Below are positions 42,316 to 51,685 of a stretch of 64,000 nucleotides of DNA, one piece after another. Positions within the stretch are counted from its first letter, which is position 1; every line of letters starts with the position of its first letter. Origin of the DNA: Sphingopyxis sp. MSC1_008 (lineage in GTDB: Bacteria; Pseudomonadota; Alphaproteobacteria; Sphingomonadales; Sphingomonadaceae); NCBI RefSeq assembly GCF_023197165.1, contig NZ_JALPRD010000007.1, positions 62,001-126,000 on the forward strand, in the 5' to 3' direction. The position numbers and the translations under genes are program-made. The notes under the pieces are model-generated. The model had not been told where the DNA came from and did no database searches. It saw nothing but the letters and a program-made list of their open reading frames with translations.

Positions 42316-44502
42316 ATGGACGTGCCATCGCGGATGGATTCCGGCGAACGAGGGGATGACGTAGCCGACGAAGGCCAGCGTGGCTTTTTCGGTTTGCTCG
42401 GCTCGCGTATCGGCAAACAGCGCGGCGACACCGCGGCGAACCTGCACACCTACGAAGCGCTGCTGCTGCTCCAGAATTACGAGGAAAGCGGCCAGGGCTG
42501 GTTCTGGTCGACCGACGCCAAGGGCCAGCTGACCTATATCACCGATTCGGTGGCGCGATTGATGGGGCGAACGGCCGGCACGTTGCTCGGTACCGCCCTC
42601 ACCGACCTGTTCCTGCCCGTCGACAGCCATGGCGAACGCCAGCGCACGCTGCCTTTCCTGCTGACCAAACAATCGAAATTCGACAAGCTGCCGCTCCGCA
42701 GCGCGTTCGAAGGCGACGACCGCTGGTGGGCCATCTCGGGCCGGCCGCAGTTCGACGGCGGCGGCAAGTTCACCGGCTATCGCGGCAGCGGAACCGACGT
42801 GACCACGCAGCGCCGCTCGGCCGAGGACGCGTCGCGGCTTGCGCTTTATGACTCGCTGACCGGGCTCGCCAACCGTTTCGCCATTTCGAAAAAGCTCGAC
42901 ACGACGCTCGCGGCCTTCGCGCAGCAGCAGCGGTCGTGCGCGATCATGCTGCTCGACCTCGATCGCTTCAAGCAGGTCAACGACACGCTCGGCCATCCCG
43001 CCGGCGATGCGCTGCTGAAGCAGGTCGCCGAGCGTCTGCTCAAGATCGTCGGCAACAAGGAGATGGTCAGCCGTCTCGGCGGTGACGAATTCCAGATCAT
43101 CCTTCCCGACATCGAGGATCGCGGCAAGCTGGGCGACATGGCGGCCGACATCATCGCCAGCCTGTCGCAACCCTATTCGGTCGAGGGCAGCCGCTGCATC
43201 ATCGGCGCGTCGGTCGGCGTCGCGATCGCGCCCTTCGATGGCCTGAGCAGCGACGATCTGGTCCGCAACGCCGATCTTGCGCTCTATGCAGCAAAGGGGA
43301 ATGGCCGCGGCCGGTTCAGCTTCTATTCGAGCGACCTCCACACCGCCGCCGAGGATCGCCGCGCGCTCGAGGACGATCTGCGCGACGCGCTGGTGCGCGG
43401 CGAGATGGCGCTGGTTTACCAGCCGGTGGTCAATTCCAAATCGAACATGGTGAGCGGGGTCGAGGCGCTGATCCGCTGGACCCGCCCCGACCGCGGGGTG
43501 ATCTCTCCCTCTCTGTTCATTCCGATCGCCGAGGAAGCCGGCCTGATCTGGAAAATTGGCGAATGGGTGCTGCGTACCGCGTGCGAAGATGCGGCGAGCT
43601 GGCCGGGCGACATGCGCGTCGCGGTCAACGTCTCGCCGATACAGTTCGCGAATGCCGATCTGCCGAAAATTGTCGCCAAGGCGCTCGCGGCGACCGGCCT
43701 CGCGCCCGACCGGCTCGAACTGGAAATCACCGAAAGCGTGTTCCTGGGCGATACGGCCGAGACCGCGCACATGTTCAAGGCGCTAAAGGACCTGGGGGTT
43801 CGCCTGGCGCTCGACGATTTTGGCACCGGCTATTCGTCGCTCGCCTATCTGCAATCGGCGCCGTTCGACAAGATCAAGATCGACCAGAGCTTTGTCCGCG
43901 ATGCGACGATCCCGGGGTCGCGCAACGGCGCGATCATCGCCGCGATCGTCGCGCTCGCCGAGGCGCTCGAGATGGAAACGACCGCCGAAGGCATCGAATC
44001 GCTCGACCAGCTCGAACTCATTCGCAAGCTGAACGTCAGCCACGTCCAAGGCTATGTCTATAGCAGGGGGGTACCGCAGGCCGAGTTGCTCGAACACACC
44101 GAGGGGGCGTGGACGATCAAACCGGCGGGACCCGCGCGCCAGCGCAACGACCGCTTCTCGCTGTTCCGCAAAGTTGGCGCGATCCACGACAATCATCGCT
44201 ATGCCGTCGTGATCCGCAACCTGTCGGCGACCGGCGCCTTTATCGAGGGGCTGCTCGATGTGCCCGTCGGCACGCGCTTCGTGATCGATTTCGGCGAGGG
44301 GCAACTGGTCACCGCGACCGTCCGCCGGTCGATGAAGCATCAACAGGGCGTCGAATTCGAACAGACGATGGTCAGCGACGGCAATGGCGGGCTTTGTACG
44401 CGCCACCGCGTTTCGCCCTATCTGATCGCCGCCGCGACCCAATCGACGTCGGCGCTGGCGCTGCCGTCGTTCACGACGACGAGCGACTGGAAAGCGGCCT
44501 AG
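42316..44502 (+). CDS. PAS-GGDEF-EAL-PilZ protein (c-di-GMP synthesis/breakdown and binding)
   Basis: 728 aa from the ATG at 42316 (a TTG one codon upstream is in frame). PAS-like domain about 45-155 (GWFWSTDAKGQLTYITDSVA). GGDEF domain with intact GGDEF at 255-259 and LYDSLTGLANR upstream; no RxxD inhibitory site precedes it. EAL domain with intact EAL at 383-385, plus NVSPIQFA, LEITESVFLG, LALDDFGTGYSSL and EGIES. C-terminal PilZ (about 610-700) with NLSATG at 635; the usual RxxxR is degenerate (R-x4-R). Both enzyme motifs look active, so the net direction cannot be told. Divergent from PilZ-XRE 2. Confidence 0.94.
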   Translation: MDVPSRMDSGERGDDVADEGQRGFFGLLGSRIGKQRGDTAANLHTYEALLLLQNYEESGQGWFWSTDAKGQLTYITDSVARLMGRTAGTLLGTALTDLFLPVDSHGERQRTLPFLLTKQSKFDKLPLRSAFEGDDRWWAISGRPQFDGGGKFTGYRGSGTDVTTQRRSAEDASRLALYDSLTGLANRFAISKKLDTTLAAFAQQQRSCAIMLLDLDRFKQVNDTLGHPAGDALLKQVAERLLKIVGNKEMVSRLGGDEFQIILPDIEDRGKLGDMAADIIASLSQPYSVEGSRCIIGASVGVAIAPFDGLSSDDLVRNADLALYAAKGNGRGRFSFYSSDLHTAAEDRRALEDDLRDALVRGEMALVYQPVVNSKSNMVSGVEALIRWTRPDRGVISPSLFIPIAEEAGLIWKIGEWVLRTACEDAASWPGDMRVAVNVSPIQFANADLPKIVAKALAATGLAPDRLELEITESVFLGDTAETAHMFKALKDLGVRLALDDFGTGYSSLAYLQSAPFDKIKIDQSFVRDATIPGSRNGAIIAAIVALAEALEMETTAEGIESLDQLELIRKLNVSHVQGYVYSRGVPQAELLEHTEGAWTIKPAGPARQRNDRFSLFRKVGAIHDNHRYAVVIRNLSATGAFIEGLLDVPVGTRFVIDFGEGQLVTATVRRSMKHQQGVEFEQTMVSDGNGGLCTRHRVSPYLIAAATQSTSALALPSFTTTSDWKAA

Positions 44503-44523
44503 GGTCCGTATGGACCCTTATCC

Positions 44524-44548
44524 GGAACCCCCTCGGCGCTAACCCGTT
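44524..44548 (+). promoter_or_regulatory. EcfG-type (general stress response) promoter of the hemerythrin-like gene
   Basis: GGAAC (44524-44528), exactly 16 nt, CGTT (44545-44548): a full match to the alphaproteobacterial EcfG consensus GGAAC-N16/17-CGTT. It is 33 nt upstream of the ATG at 44581, on the correct strand, in a 78-nt intergenic gap. Confidence 0.8.
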
Positions 44549-44580
44549 CTCTCTTCGACCGCCAATCGACGGAGACGAAC

Positions 44581-45069
44581 ATGACCGAGACCAAAATCTT
44601 TGCGCGGCTGAAGGCCGACCACGACCGCCACCGCGAGCTTCTCGCCAAGATCGACGAAACGCAGGGCGACAGCGACGAGCGCCGCACGCTGTTCGAGGCG
44701 TTCCGCGTCGAGGTGACCGCGCACGCCGCGTCGGAGGAAATGTCGCTCTATGCGACGATGCTCGCGAATCCCGACCTCCGCGACGAAGCGCAGCACAGCG
44801 TCGCGGAGCATAAGGAGATCGAGGATTATCTGACCGAATTATACGAGATGGACTTTTCCTCGACCGGCTGGCTCACGCGCTTTCGCACGATGAAGGAACG
44901 CTACCTCCACCATATCGACGAGGAGGAGGAAGAGATGTTCCCGCAGGCCGAAAAGGGGCTGTCCGACGCGAAGAAGCGCGAGCTGATCAAGATATTCGAG
45001 AAGGAAAAGCCGAAGGAAAAGGCGAAGGCGGCCGAGGAAGAACCGTCGAGCGAGCACGCGAAAGCCTGA
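44581..45069 (+). CDS. Hemerythrin (HHE) domain protein
   Basis: 162 aa. Helical with the di-iron ligand pattern H-x3-E / H-x4-E: KADHDRHRELLAKIDETQGD, FRVEVTAHAASEEMSLYATM, SVAEHKEIEDYLTELYEMD and RYLHHIDEEEEEMFPQAEKG. The C-terminal tail is Lys/Glu/Ala-rich and likely unstructured. Such proteins bind O2 or protect against oxidative or nitrosative stress. The perfect EcfG promoter upstream places it in the PhyR/NepR regulon encoded 2 kb downstream. GGAG lies 9 nt before the ATG. Confidence 0.92.
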   Translation: MTETKIFARLKADHDRHRELLAKIDETQGDSDERRTLFEAFRVEVTAHAASEEMSLYATMLANPDLRDEAQHSVAEHKEIEDYLTELYEMDFSSTGWLTRFRTMKERYLHHIDEEEEEMFPQAEKGLSDAKKRELIKIFEKEKPKEKAKAAEEEPSSEHAKA

Positions 45070-45077
45070 CCGCTTGA

Positions 45078-45202
45078 TCCTCCCTGCGGCGAAGCCGTGG
45101 GGAGGGGGACCGCTCGCGCAGCGAGTGGTGGAGGGGCTGCGCCAAAGCCCCTCCGTCAGCGCTTCGCGCTGCCACCTCCCCATCGCTTCGCGACAGGGAG
45201 GA
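45078..45202. repeat. REP-like inverted element between hemerythrin gene and tgt
   Basis: Outer arms TCCTCCCTGCGGCGAAGC (45078 on) and its near-complement (to 45202) pair with a few compensated differences. The inner GGAGGGGCT-GCGCCAA-AGCCCCTCC hairpin is perfect. A standard sphingomonad intergenic repeat. Confidence 0.75.
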
Positions 45203-45249
45203 CCGGTCAGCCTCGACTTTTCGCGCGCCCCCCGCCATAGGCGCGCGCC

Positions 45250-46374
<1,125 letters not shown>

Positions 46375-46377
46375 AAA

Positions 46378-46548
46378 TCAGTCGAGTTTGCCGAGCAGGT
46401 CGAGCAACGACTGCGGAATATCTTCGTCAACGGTGGATTCATAGGCGCGGCGCAGGGCGCCATTGACGTCCTGCCCCTTGGCGGAAGGTTTTTTATCCGC
46501 GTCCTTTCCGGAGGTCTCGCTGCGCGGCGAACCGGTTTTAGACGACAT
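46378..46548 (-). CDS. nepR: Anti-sigma factor NepR
   Basis: 56 aa: start ATG 46546-46548, stop 46378-46380. The conserved C-terminal region GALRRAYESTVDEDIPQSLL then DLLGKLD is the NepR signature (LRxxYxxxxxExIPxxxxDLLxxL); the N-terminus is Lys/Ser-rich and variable, as usual. NepR holds the ECF sigma factor EcfG inactive until phosphorylated PhyR sequesters it. phyR is divergent at 46759. Unlike many alphaproteobacteria, no ecfG follows nepR: the next gene downstream on this strand side is convergent tgt. Confidence 0.93.
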   Translation of the reverse strand: MSSKTGSPRSETSGKDADKKPSAKGQDVNGALRRAYESTVDEDIPQSLLDLLGKLD

Positions 46549-46632
46549 TATCGAAGCATTCGCTGGACATGGGGCCTTTTGCTAACCGCGCGTACACCAA
46601 AGCGCAATGGCGCGTTTGTTCCTGCGTGATGA

Positions 46633-46657
46633 AACTATTTTGCGGCTAAATCGTTCC
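46633..46657 (-). promoter_or_regulatory. EcfG-type promoter of nepR
   Basis: On the minus strand: GGAAC (46657-46653), 17 nt, GTT (46635-46633), the last preceded by A rather than C. It lies about 85 nt upstream of the nepR ATG. Fits the known feedback control of nepR by EcfG; less perfect than the 44524 site. Confidence 0.65.
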
Positions 46658-46758
46658 CAAACGTTGAAATATATCGGATGATGGCGGGGAGGCACAGGCG
46701 TATGTCCCTTTTCCGGACGCGTCCGCCAAAATATGTGCGGCTATTCAGGAGGTAAAAT

Positions 46759-47553
46759 ATGTCATTGGGTCAGTCGGTTGCGCCGCATCTTCCCTATCTG
46801 CGGCGCTATGGCCGGTCCATTTCCGGAAGCCAGCAAAGCGGTGATGCGCTGGTCGCGCGGCTGCTCGAAACGCTCGTTGCGAACCCCGGCGCGGTCGATA
46901 CCGGCAGCGATCTGCGCATCCAGCTTTACCGGATGGTGCATGATAATTTCGGTCTGATGACCGAACAGGCGGCCGCGGCCGACGATGGCGCTCTGAGCGA
47001 TATCGCGATTGCCGATGCCCGCCTGCGCCGCATTCCTTCGCTCGCGCGGCAGGCGCTGCTGCTCACCGCGGTCGAGGGTTTCAGCTTCGAAGACACGGGC
47101 CGCATCATCGGCCGCGACGCCGAGGCGGTGCGCGCGCTGATTTCGGACGCGACCGAAGAGATCGACCGCCAGACGCGCGCGCGCATCCTGATCATCGAGG
47201 ACGAACCGATCATCGCAATGGACATCGAAATGATCGTCCGCGAACTCGGTCACGATGTCGTGGGTGTCGCGACGACGCACCGCGAAGCGGTCGACGAGGC
47301 GCAGAAGCATCAGCCGGGCCTCGTGCTCGCCGACATCCAACTCGCCGACAACAGCTCGGGGATCGAGGCGGTGCAGGAAATCCTGGCCGACCTGAAGGTC
47401 CCCGTCATCTTCATCACCGCCTTCCCCGAACGGCTGCTGACCGGCGACCGGCCCGAGCCGGCGTTCCTGCTCACCAAGCCCTACCAGCCCGCAACGCTGC
47501 GCGCGGCGATCTCGCAGGTGCTGTTCTTCGACGAAAGCACGATCCCGGCCTGA
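46759..47553 (+). CDS. phyR: General stress response regulator PhyR
   Basis: 264 aa. The N-terminal sigma-factor-like domain (about 1-135: HLPYLRRYGRSISGSQQSGD, RIPSLARQALLLTAVEGFSF, DAEAVRALISDATEEIDRQ) mimics EcfG to bind NepR. The C-terminal receiver (about 140-258) has ILIIEDEPIIAMDIE, phospho-acceptor Asp192 in LVLADIQLAD, and the Lys of LLTKPY. AGGAGG (46747-46752) precedes the ATG. Divergent from nepR: the partner-switch pair of the alphaproteobacterial general stress response. The cognate kinase (PhyK/HWE type) and ecfG are not in the window. Confidence 0.97.
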   Translation: MSLGQSVAPHLPYLRRYGRSISGSQQSGDALVARLLETLVANPGAVDTGSDLRIQLYRMVHDNFGLMTEQAAAADDGALSDIAIADARLRRIPSLARQALLLTAVEGFSFEDTGRIIGRDAEAVRALISDATEEIDRQTRARILIIEDEPIIAMDIEMIVRELGHDVVGVATTHREAVDEAQKHQPGLVLADIQLADNSSGIEAVQEILADLKVPVIFITAFPERLLTGDRPEPAFLLTKPYQPATLRAAISQVLFFDESTIPA

Positions 47554-47607
47554 GCTAGTGTCGCCCGCCCTTGTCACGCGCCGCGGCGCGGGTGATAGGG
47601 CGGGGCG

Positions 47608-50313
47608 ATGACACTCGTGGACGCTTCCAGCCGCCAGTCGGCGCTCGACCGGCTTACCGCGCATGCGCCATTCCTCGCGCGGCTGGCCGAACTCAACCCC
47701 GACGACGTTGCGCGATACCTCGCCGACGGCACCGACGCCGCACTGGCGGACGTCACCGCGCCGCCGGTCAGCGACGACATCATGCGGACGCTCCGCCAGT
47801 GGCGCGGACGGATGGCGCTGTTGCTCGCGCTCGGCGACTTGTCAGGCGAACATGATGTCGCGACCACGACGCGGCTGCTCTCCGACTTTGCCGATCAGGC
47901 GTGCGACGCGGCGCTCGCTGCGGCTTTTGCCGAGCGCGTGCCCGGCGAGGAGCCACGCGGCCTCGCGGTGATCGCGCTCGGCAAGCTTGGCAGCTACGAG
48001 CTCAATTATTCGTCGGACATCGACCCGATCCTGATCTTCGATCCCGAAACGCTGCCGCGCCGCCAGCGCGACGACCCGGGCGAGGCCGCGGTGCGAATCG
48101 CGCGGCGGATGACCGAGATTTTGTCCGCGCGCACCGGCGACGGTCATGTGCTGCGCGTCGACCTCCGCCTGCGCCCGCATCCTGAGGTGACGCCGATCGT
48201 GCTGCCGGTGGACGCCGCTATCTCCTATTATGAATCCGAGGCGCTCGCGTGGGAGCAGGCGGCTTTCATCCGCAGCCGCGCGTCGGCGGGCGACCGCGCG
48301 CTGGGCGAACAGTTCCTGTCGGCGATCCAGCCCTTCATCTGGCGCCGCAGCCTCGATTTCCGCCAGCTCAAGGAAATCGGCGCGATGAGTGACCGCATCC
48401 GCGATCATTTCGCGCAGGGACAGGCGTTCGGGCCGGGTTTCGACCTGAAGCGCGGGCGCGGCGGCATCCGCGAGATCGAATTTTTCGCGCAGGTCCATCA
48501 GCTCATCTATGGCGGGCGCGATCCGTCGCTGCGCGTCCCCGCGACGGTCGATGCGCTCGCGGCGCTCGCGGCGGCGGGGCGGATCGAGGTCGACGACGCC
48601 AACCGCCTGTCGGGCCATTATGCGACGCTGCGGCGGATCGAACACCGGCTCCAGATGATCGAGGACCAGCAGACGCATTGTCTTCCCACTCAGGAAGCGG
48701 CGCTCGACTGCGTCGCGCGGCTCGATGGCGAGACCGATGGCGCGGCTTTGCTCGCGATGCTCGAGCCGGTCGTGAACGACGTCGGCGGCTGTTACGACCG
48801 CCTCGTCGCCGAGCGCGCGGTGACCACCGGCCTACCGCGCGACGAGGATAGCCTCGCGGTGCAATTGATCGCGGCGGGGTTCGATTCGCCGGATGCCGCG
48901 CTGCGTACGATCGCCGAATGGCGCGGCGGCAAGGCCCGCGCGCTGCGCAGCCCGGCGGCCCTCGACGCGCTCGAGACGATGCTGCCCGAACTGGTCAAGG
49001 CGCTCGGCGCGGCGCCCGATCCGCAGGCGACGCTGACGCGCTTCGACAAGCTCGTCGCGGGGCTGCCGAGCGCGATCAATTTCTTTCACCTTCTCGGCGC
49101 GCAGCCTGCCTTGGCGCGGATCGCGACGCGGATATTGTCGCTCGCGCCGACACTCGCCGACGCGCTCGGCACGCGGGTCGAACTGATCGAAGGGTTGATC
49201 GATCAGCGCGCCTTCGATGCCCCAGCGAACAAGGAACAGCTGGCGGCCGAATGGGGCCCGGGGCTCGCGGCGCTCGATTATGAGCGGTTGCTCGACCGGG
49301 TGCGCGACCATGTCGGCGAACGGCGCTTTGCCTATGGCGCACAGCTCGTCGCCGGCGCGACCGATCCGTTGGTGATCGCATGCGGCTATTCGGAGCTTGC
49401 CGAGGCGGCGCTGCAGGTCCTCGCCGATGCGACGGTGGCCGAATTCGTCGCGGCGCACGGGCGCGTCCCCGACAGCGAACTCGTCGTGCTCGCGCTCGGA
49501 CGGCTCGGGGGGCGGGCGCTGACGCATGCATCGGACCTCGACCTCATCTATCTCTTCACCGGCGACCATCTCGCCGAATCCGATGGGCCGCGCCCGCTCG
49601 GCGCGACGACCTATTACAACCGCCTCGCGCAGCGCGTGACCGGCGCGATGTCGGTGCCGACCGCGGCGGGCAAGCTCTACGACGTCGATACGCGGCTGCG
49701 TCCGCAGGGCGCGCAGGGGCCGCTCGTGGTGACGGTCGACAGCTTCGAACGCTACCAGCGCGAGGAAGCATGGACGTGGGAGCATATGGCGCTGCTCCGC
49801 GCGCGGCCGGTCTATGGCTCGGATGCGGCAAAGACCGAGGTCCAGCGCATCATCGACGAGCTGCTTGCGATCCCTCGCGATCCGGCAAAGCTCGCGGCCG
49901 ACGCGGCGGAAATGCGCAGCAAAATCGCCGCGCACAAGCCTGCCAACGGTGCGCTCGACATCAAGGGCGGGCCGGGCGGCCTCGTCGACCTCGAATTCGC
50001 GATGCAGGTGACGCAGCTTGTCAGCGGCCAGTGTCACGATCCGAATATCTCGGCGGCGCTCGCGTGTTTGAAGGCGGCGGGGCTCGTCCCGCCCGAGGTG
50101 ATCGACGCGCACGGCCTGCTCGCGCGGATGCTCGTGATGCTGCGCCTCACCGCGCCCGAGGGTGAGCCGCCGACCGCGGCGGCGCGGCAATTGGTGGCGA
50201 GCCAGTGCGGCGAGCCCGGCTGGCCGCAACTGCTTGCCGCGCACGATGCGGCGCGGCAGGAGATCGCGAACTGGTGGGCGTCGATTCGTCCCGGACAGGA
50301 GAATGAAAAATGA
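47608..50313 (+). CDS. glnE: Glutamine synthetase adenylyltransferase/deadenylase
   Basis: 901 aa. Two homologous nucleotidyltransferase domains. The deadenylase domain has LGKLGSYELNYSSDIDPIL near residue 130 and RVDLRLRPHPEVTPIVLPV; the adenylylase domain has LGRLGGRALTHASDLDLIY near 630 and DTRLRPQGAQGPLVVTVDSF. LKRGRGGIREIEFFAQVHQL and IKGGPGGLVDLEFAMQVTQL are the matching GG-E motifs. Responds to PII and glutamine to modify GlnA. Slightly shorter than E. coli GlnE (946). Its TGA overlaps the bcp ATG. Confidence 0.96.
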   Translation: MTLVDASSRQSALDRLTAHAPFLARLAELNPDDVARYLADGTDAALADVTAPPVSDDIMRTLRQWRGRMALLLALGDLSGEHDVATTTRLLSDFADQACDAALAAAFAERVPGEEPRGLAVIALGKLGSYELNYSSDIDPILIFDPETLPRRQRDDPGEAAVRIARRMTEILSARTGDGHVLRVDLRLRPHPEVTPIVLPVDAAISYYESEALAWEQAAFIRSRASAGDRALGEQFLSAIQPFIWRRSLDFRQLKEIGAMSDRIRDHFAQGQAFGPGFDLKRGRGGIREIEFFAQVHQLIYGGRDPSLRVPATVDALAALAAAGRIEVDDANRLSGHYATLRRIEHRLQMIEDQQTHCLPTQEAALDCVARLDGETDGAALLAMLEPVVNDVGGCYDRLVAERAVTTGLPRDEDSLAVQLIAAGFDSPDAALRTIAEWRGGKARALRSPAALDALETMLPELVKALGAAPDPQATLTRFDKLVAGLPSAINFFHLLGAQPALARIATRILSLAPTLADALGTRVELIEGLIDQRAFDAPANKEQLAAEWGPGLAALDYERLLDRVRDHVGERRFAYGAQLVAGATDPLVIACGYSELAEAALQVLADATVAEFVAAHGRVPDSELVVLALGRLGGRALTHASDLDLIYLFTGDHLAESDGPRPLGATTYYNRLAQRVTGAMSVPTAAGKLYDVDTRLRPQGAQGPLVVTVDSFERYQREEAWTWEHMALLRARPVYGSDAAKTEVQRIIDELLAIPRDPAKLAADAAEMRSKIAAHKPANGALDIKGGPGGLVDLEFAMQVTQLVSGQCHDPNISAALACLKAAGLVPPEVIDAHGLLARMLVMLRLTAPEGEPPTAAARQLVASQCGEPGWPQLLAAHDAARQEIANWWASIRPGQENEK

Positions 50314-50777
50314 GCGGTCCCCAAATTGGCGATGCGATTCCCGCCGTCAAACTCCTCGACGCTGACGGTGCGGCGATCGACCTCGCGGCGCTGAAAGGCG
50401 CGCCGCTGGTCGTCTATTTCTATCCGAAAGCCGACACGCCGGGCTGTACGGTCGAAGCGCAGGATTTTACGCGCCTCGCGCCCGAATTCGCGAAATTGAA
50501 TGCACAGGTCCTCGCGGTATCGCGCGATGCGCCGGCGAAACTCTGCAAGTTCCGCGACAAATATGGCCTGACCGTCCGCCTCGCCTCCGACGAGGATGGC
50601 GCGGTGTGCGAGGCGTTCGGCACGTGGGTCGAAAAACAGAATTACGGCCGCACCTATATGGGGATCGAACGCTCGACTTTCCTGTTCGGCGCCGACGGCA
50701 AGCTTGCGAAAGAATGGCGCAAGGTGCGCGTGAAGGGCCATGCCGATGCCGTCCTGGAGGCTGCAAAGGCGCTGTAA
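50310..50777 (+). CDS. bcp: Thiol peroxidase, Bcp/PrxQ type
   Basis: 155 aa. VVYFYPKADTPGCTVEAQDF holds the peroxidatic Cys46 in the conserved TPGCTxE context. Cys79 (AKLCKFRDKYG) could act as resolving cysteine, although PrxQ proteins with C-x4-C have it closer. Reduces hydroperoxides with thioredoxin. Overlaps glnE by 4 nt and abuts the DUF455 gene with no gap, so the three are translationally linked. Confidence 0.95.
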   Translation: MSGPQIGDAIPAVKLLDADGAAIDLAALKGAPLVVYFYPKADTPGCTVEAQDFTRLAPEFAKLNAQVLAVSRDAPAKLCKFRDKYGLTVRLASDEDGAVCEAFGTWVEKQNYGRTYMGIERSTFLFGADGKLAKEWRKVRVKGHADAVLEAAKAL

Positions 50778-51569
50778 ATGCCGACGTTAGGCGAAGCCGC
50801 GCGCTTGGTCCTGCTGACGCCGGACCCGCACGACAAGCGCCGCGCGGCGCGGAGCATGGCGCGCGCGTGGCGGCAGGGAAAGCTTACGCATCGCTGCGAT
50901 ACGCCGATGCCCGACCAGCCCGCGTGGCCCGCCGAACCCGAACTGCTCGCGCCGAGCCGGATGCCGCGGCGCGGCAAGGGCGGGTCCGAGCGCGGACGTG
51001 TCGCATTGCTCCACGCGCTCGCGCATATCGAATTCGTCGCGATCGACCTCGCGGTCGACCTGATCGGCCGCTTCGGCGGCGAATTTCCGCGTGAATTCGT
51101 CGACGACTGGATCGATGTCGCCGCCGACGAGGCGATGCATTTCGCCTTGCTCGACCGGCGCCTCCGCCAGCTCGGCAGTCATTATGGTGCGCTTCCGGCG
51201 CACGCGGGATTGTGGGAATCGGCGCAGGATACGGCGGATGACGTGCTCGCACGGCTCGCGATCGTGCCGATGGTGCTCGAAGCGCGCGGACTCGACGTCA
51301 CGCCGTCAACGGTCGAGCGCTTCCACGCGGTCGGCGACGAGACATCGGCGAAGATTTTATCGCGTATTTACAACGATGAAATCCGCCATGTGAGCGCGGG
51401 CACAGTCTGGTTTCGGCAAAAGTGCGACGAAAGGGGATTCAACGTCGTTGAAACGTGGCACGCCCTAGTAAAATCGCGCTTTCGGGGCAGTTTGAAGCCT
51501 CCGTTCAACGACTCGGCGCGCCACGACGCCGGTTTAACGCAAGAATTCTACGCCGTTATTGCTTCGTAA
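50778..51569 (+). CDS. DUF455 ferritin-like protein
   Basis: 263 aa. Starts at the base after the bcp stop. A basic N-terminus (ARAWRQGKLTHRCDTPMPDQ) precedes the DUF455 core: LHALAHIEFVAIDLAVDLIG, DWIDVAADEAMHFALLDRRL and ILSRIYNDEIRHVSAGTVWF. The E-x-x-H pairs fit a ferritin-like di-iron four-helix bundle. Function unproven; links to RNA modification (MiaE-like hydroxylation) have been proposed for related ferritin-like proteins. Operon with bcp may hint at an oxidative role. Confidence 0.9.
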   Translation: MPTLGEAARLVLLTPDPHDKRRAARSMARAWRQGKLTHRCDTPMPDQPAWPAEPELLAPSRMPRRGKGGSERGRVALLHALAHIEFVAIDLAVDLIGRFGGEFPREFVDDWIDVAADEAMHFALLDRRLRQLGSHYGALPAHAGLWESAQDTADDVLARLAIVPMVLEARGLDVTPSTVERFHAVGDETSAKILSRIYNDEIRHVSAGTVWFRQKCDERGFNVVETWHALVKSRFRGSLKPPFNDSARHDAGLTQEFYAVIAS

Positions 51570-51685
51570 GGATTGGGGCAGCACACAGGCTTCCGCGGGG
51601 GATGAGCAATCATCCAAACCAAGAAACACCGGCATCAGGGCCCATTTACGGACTTTGGTGACATGGCAAACGCGGGGTCGTAGTT

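Noticed and set aside
46618..46640. Second GGAAC word on the minus strand near nepR (46622-46618).
   Set aside because: No CGTT at 16-17 nt spacing.
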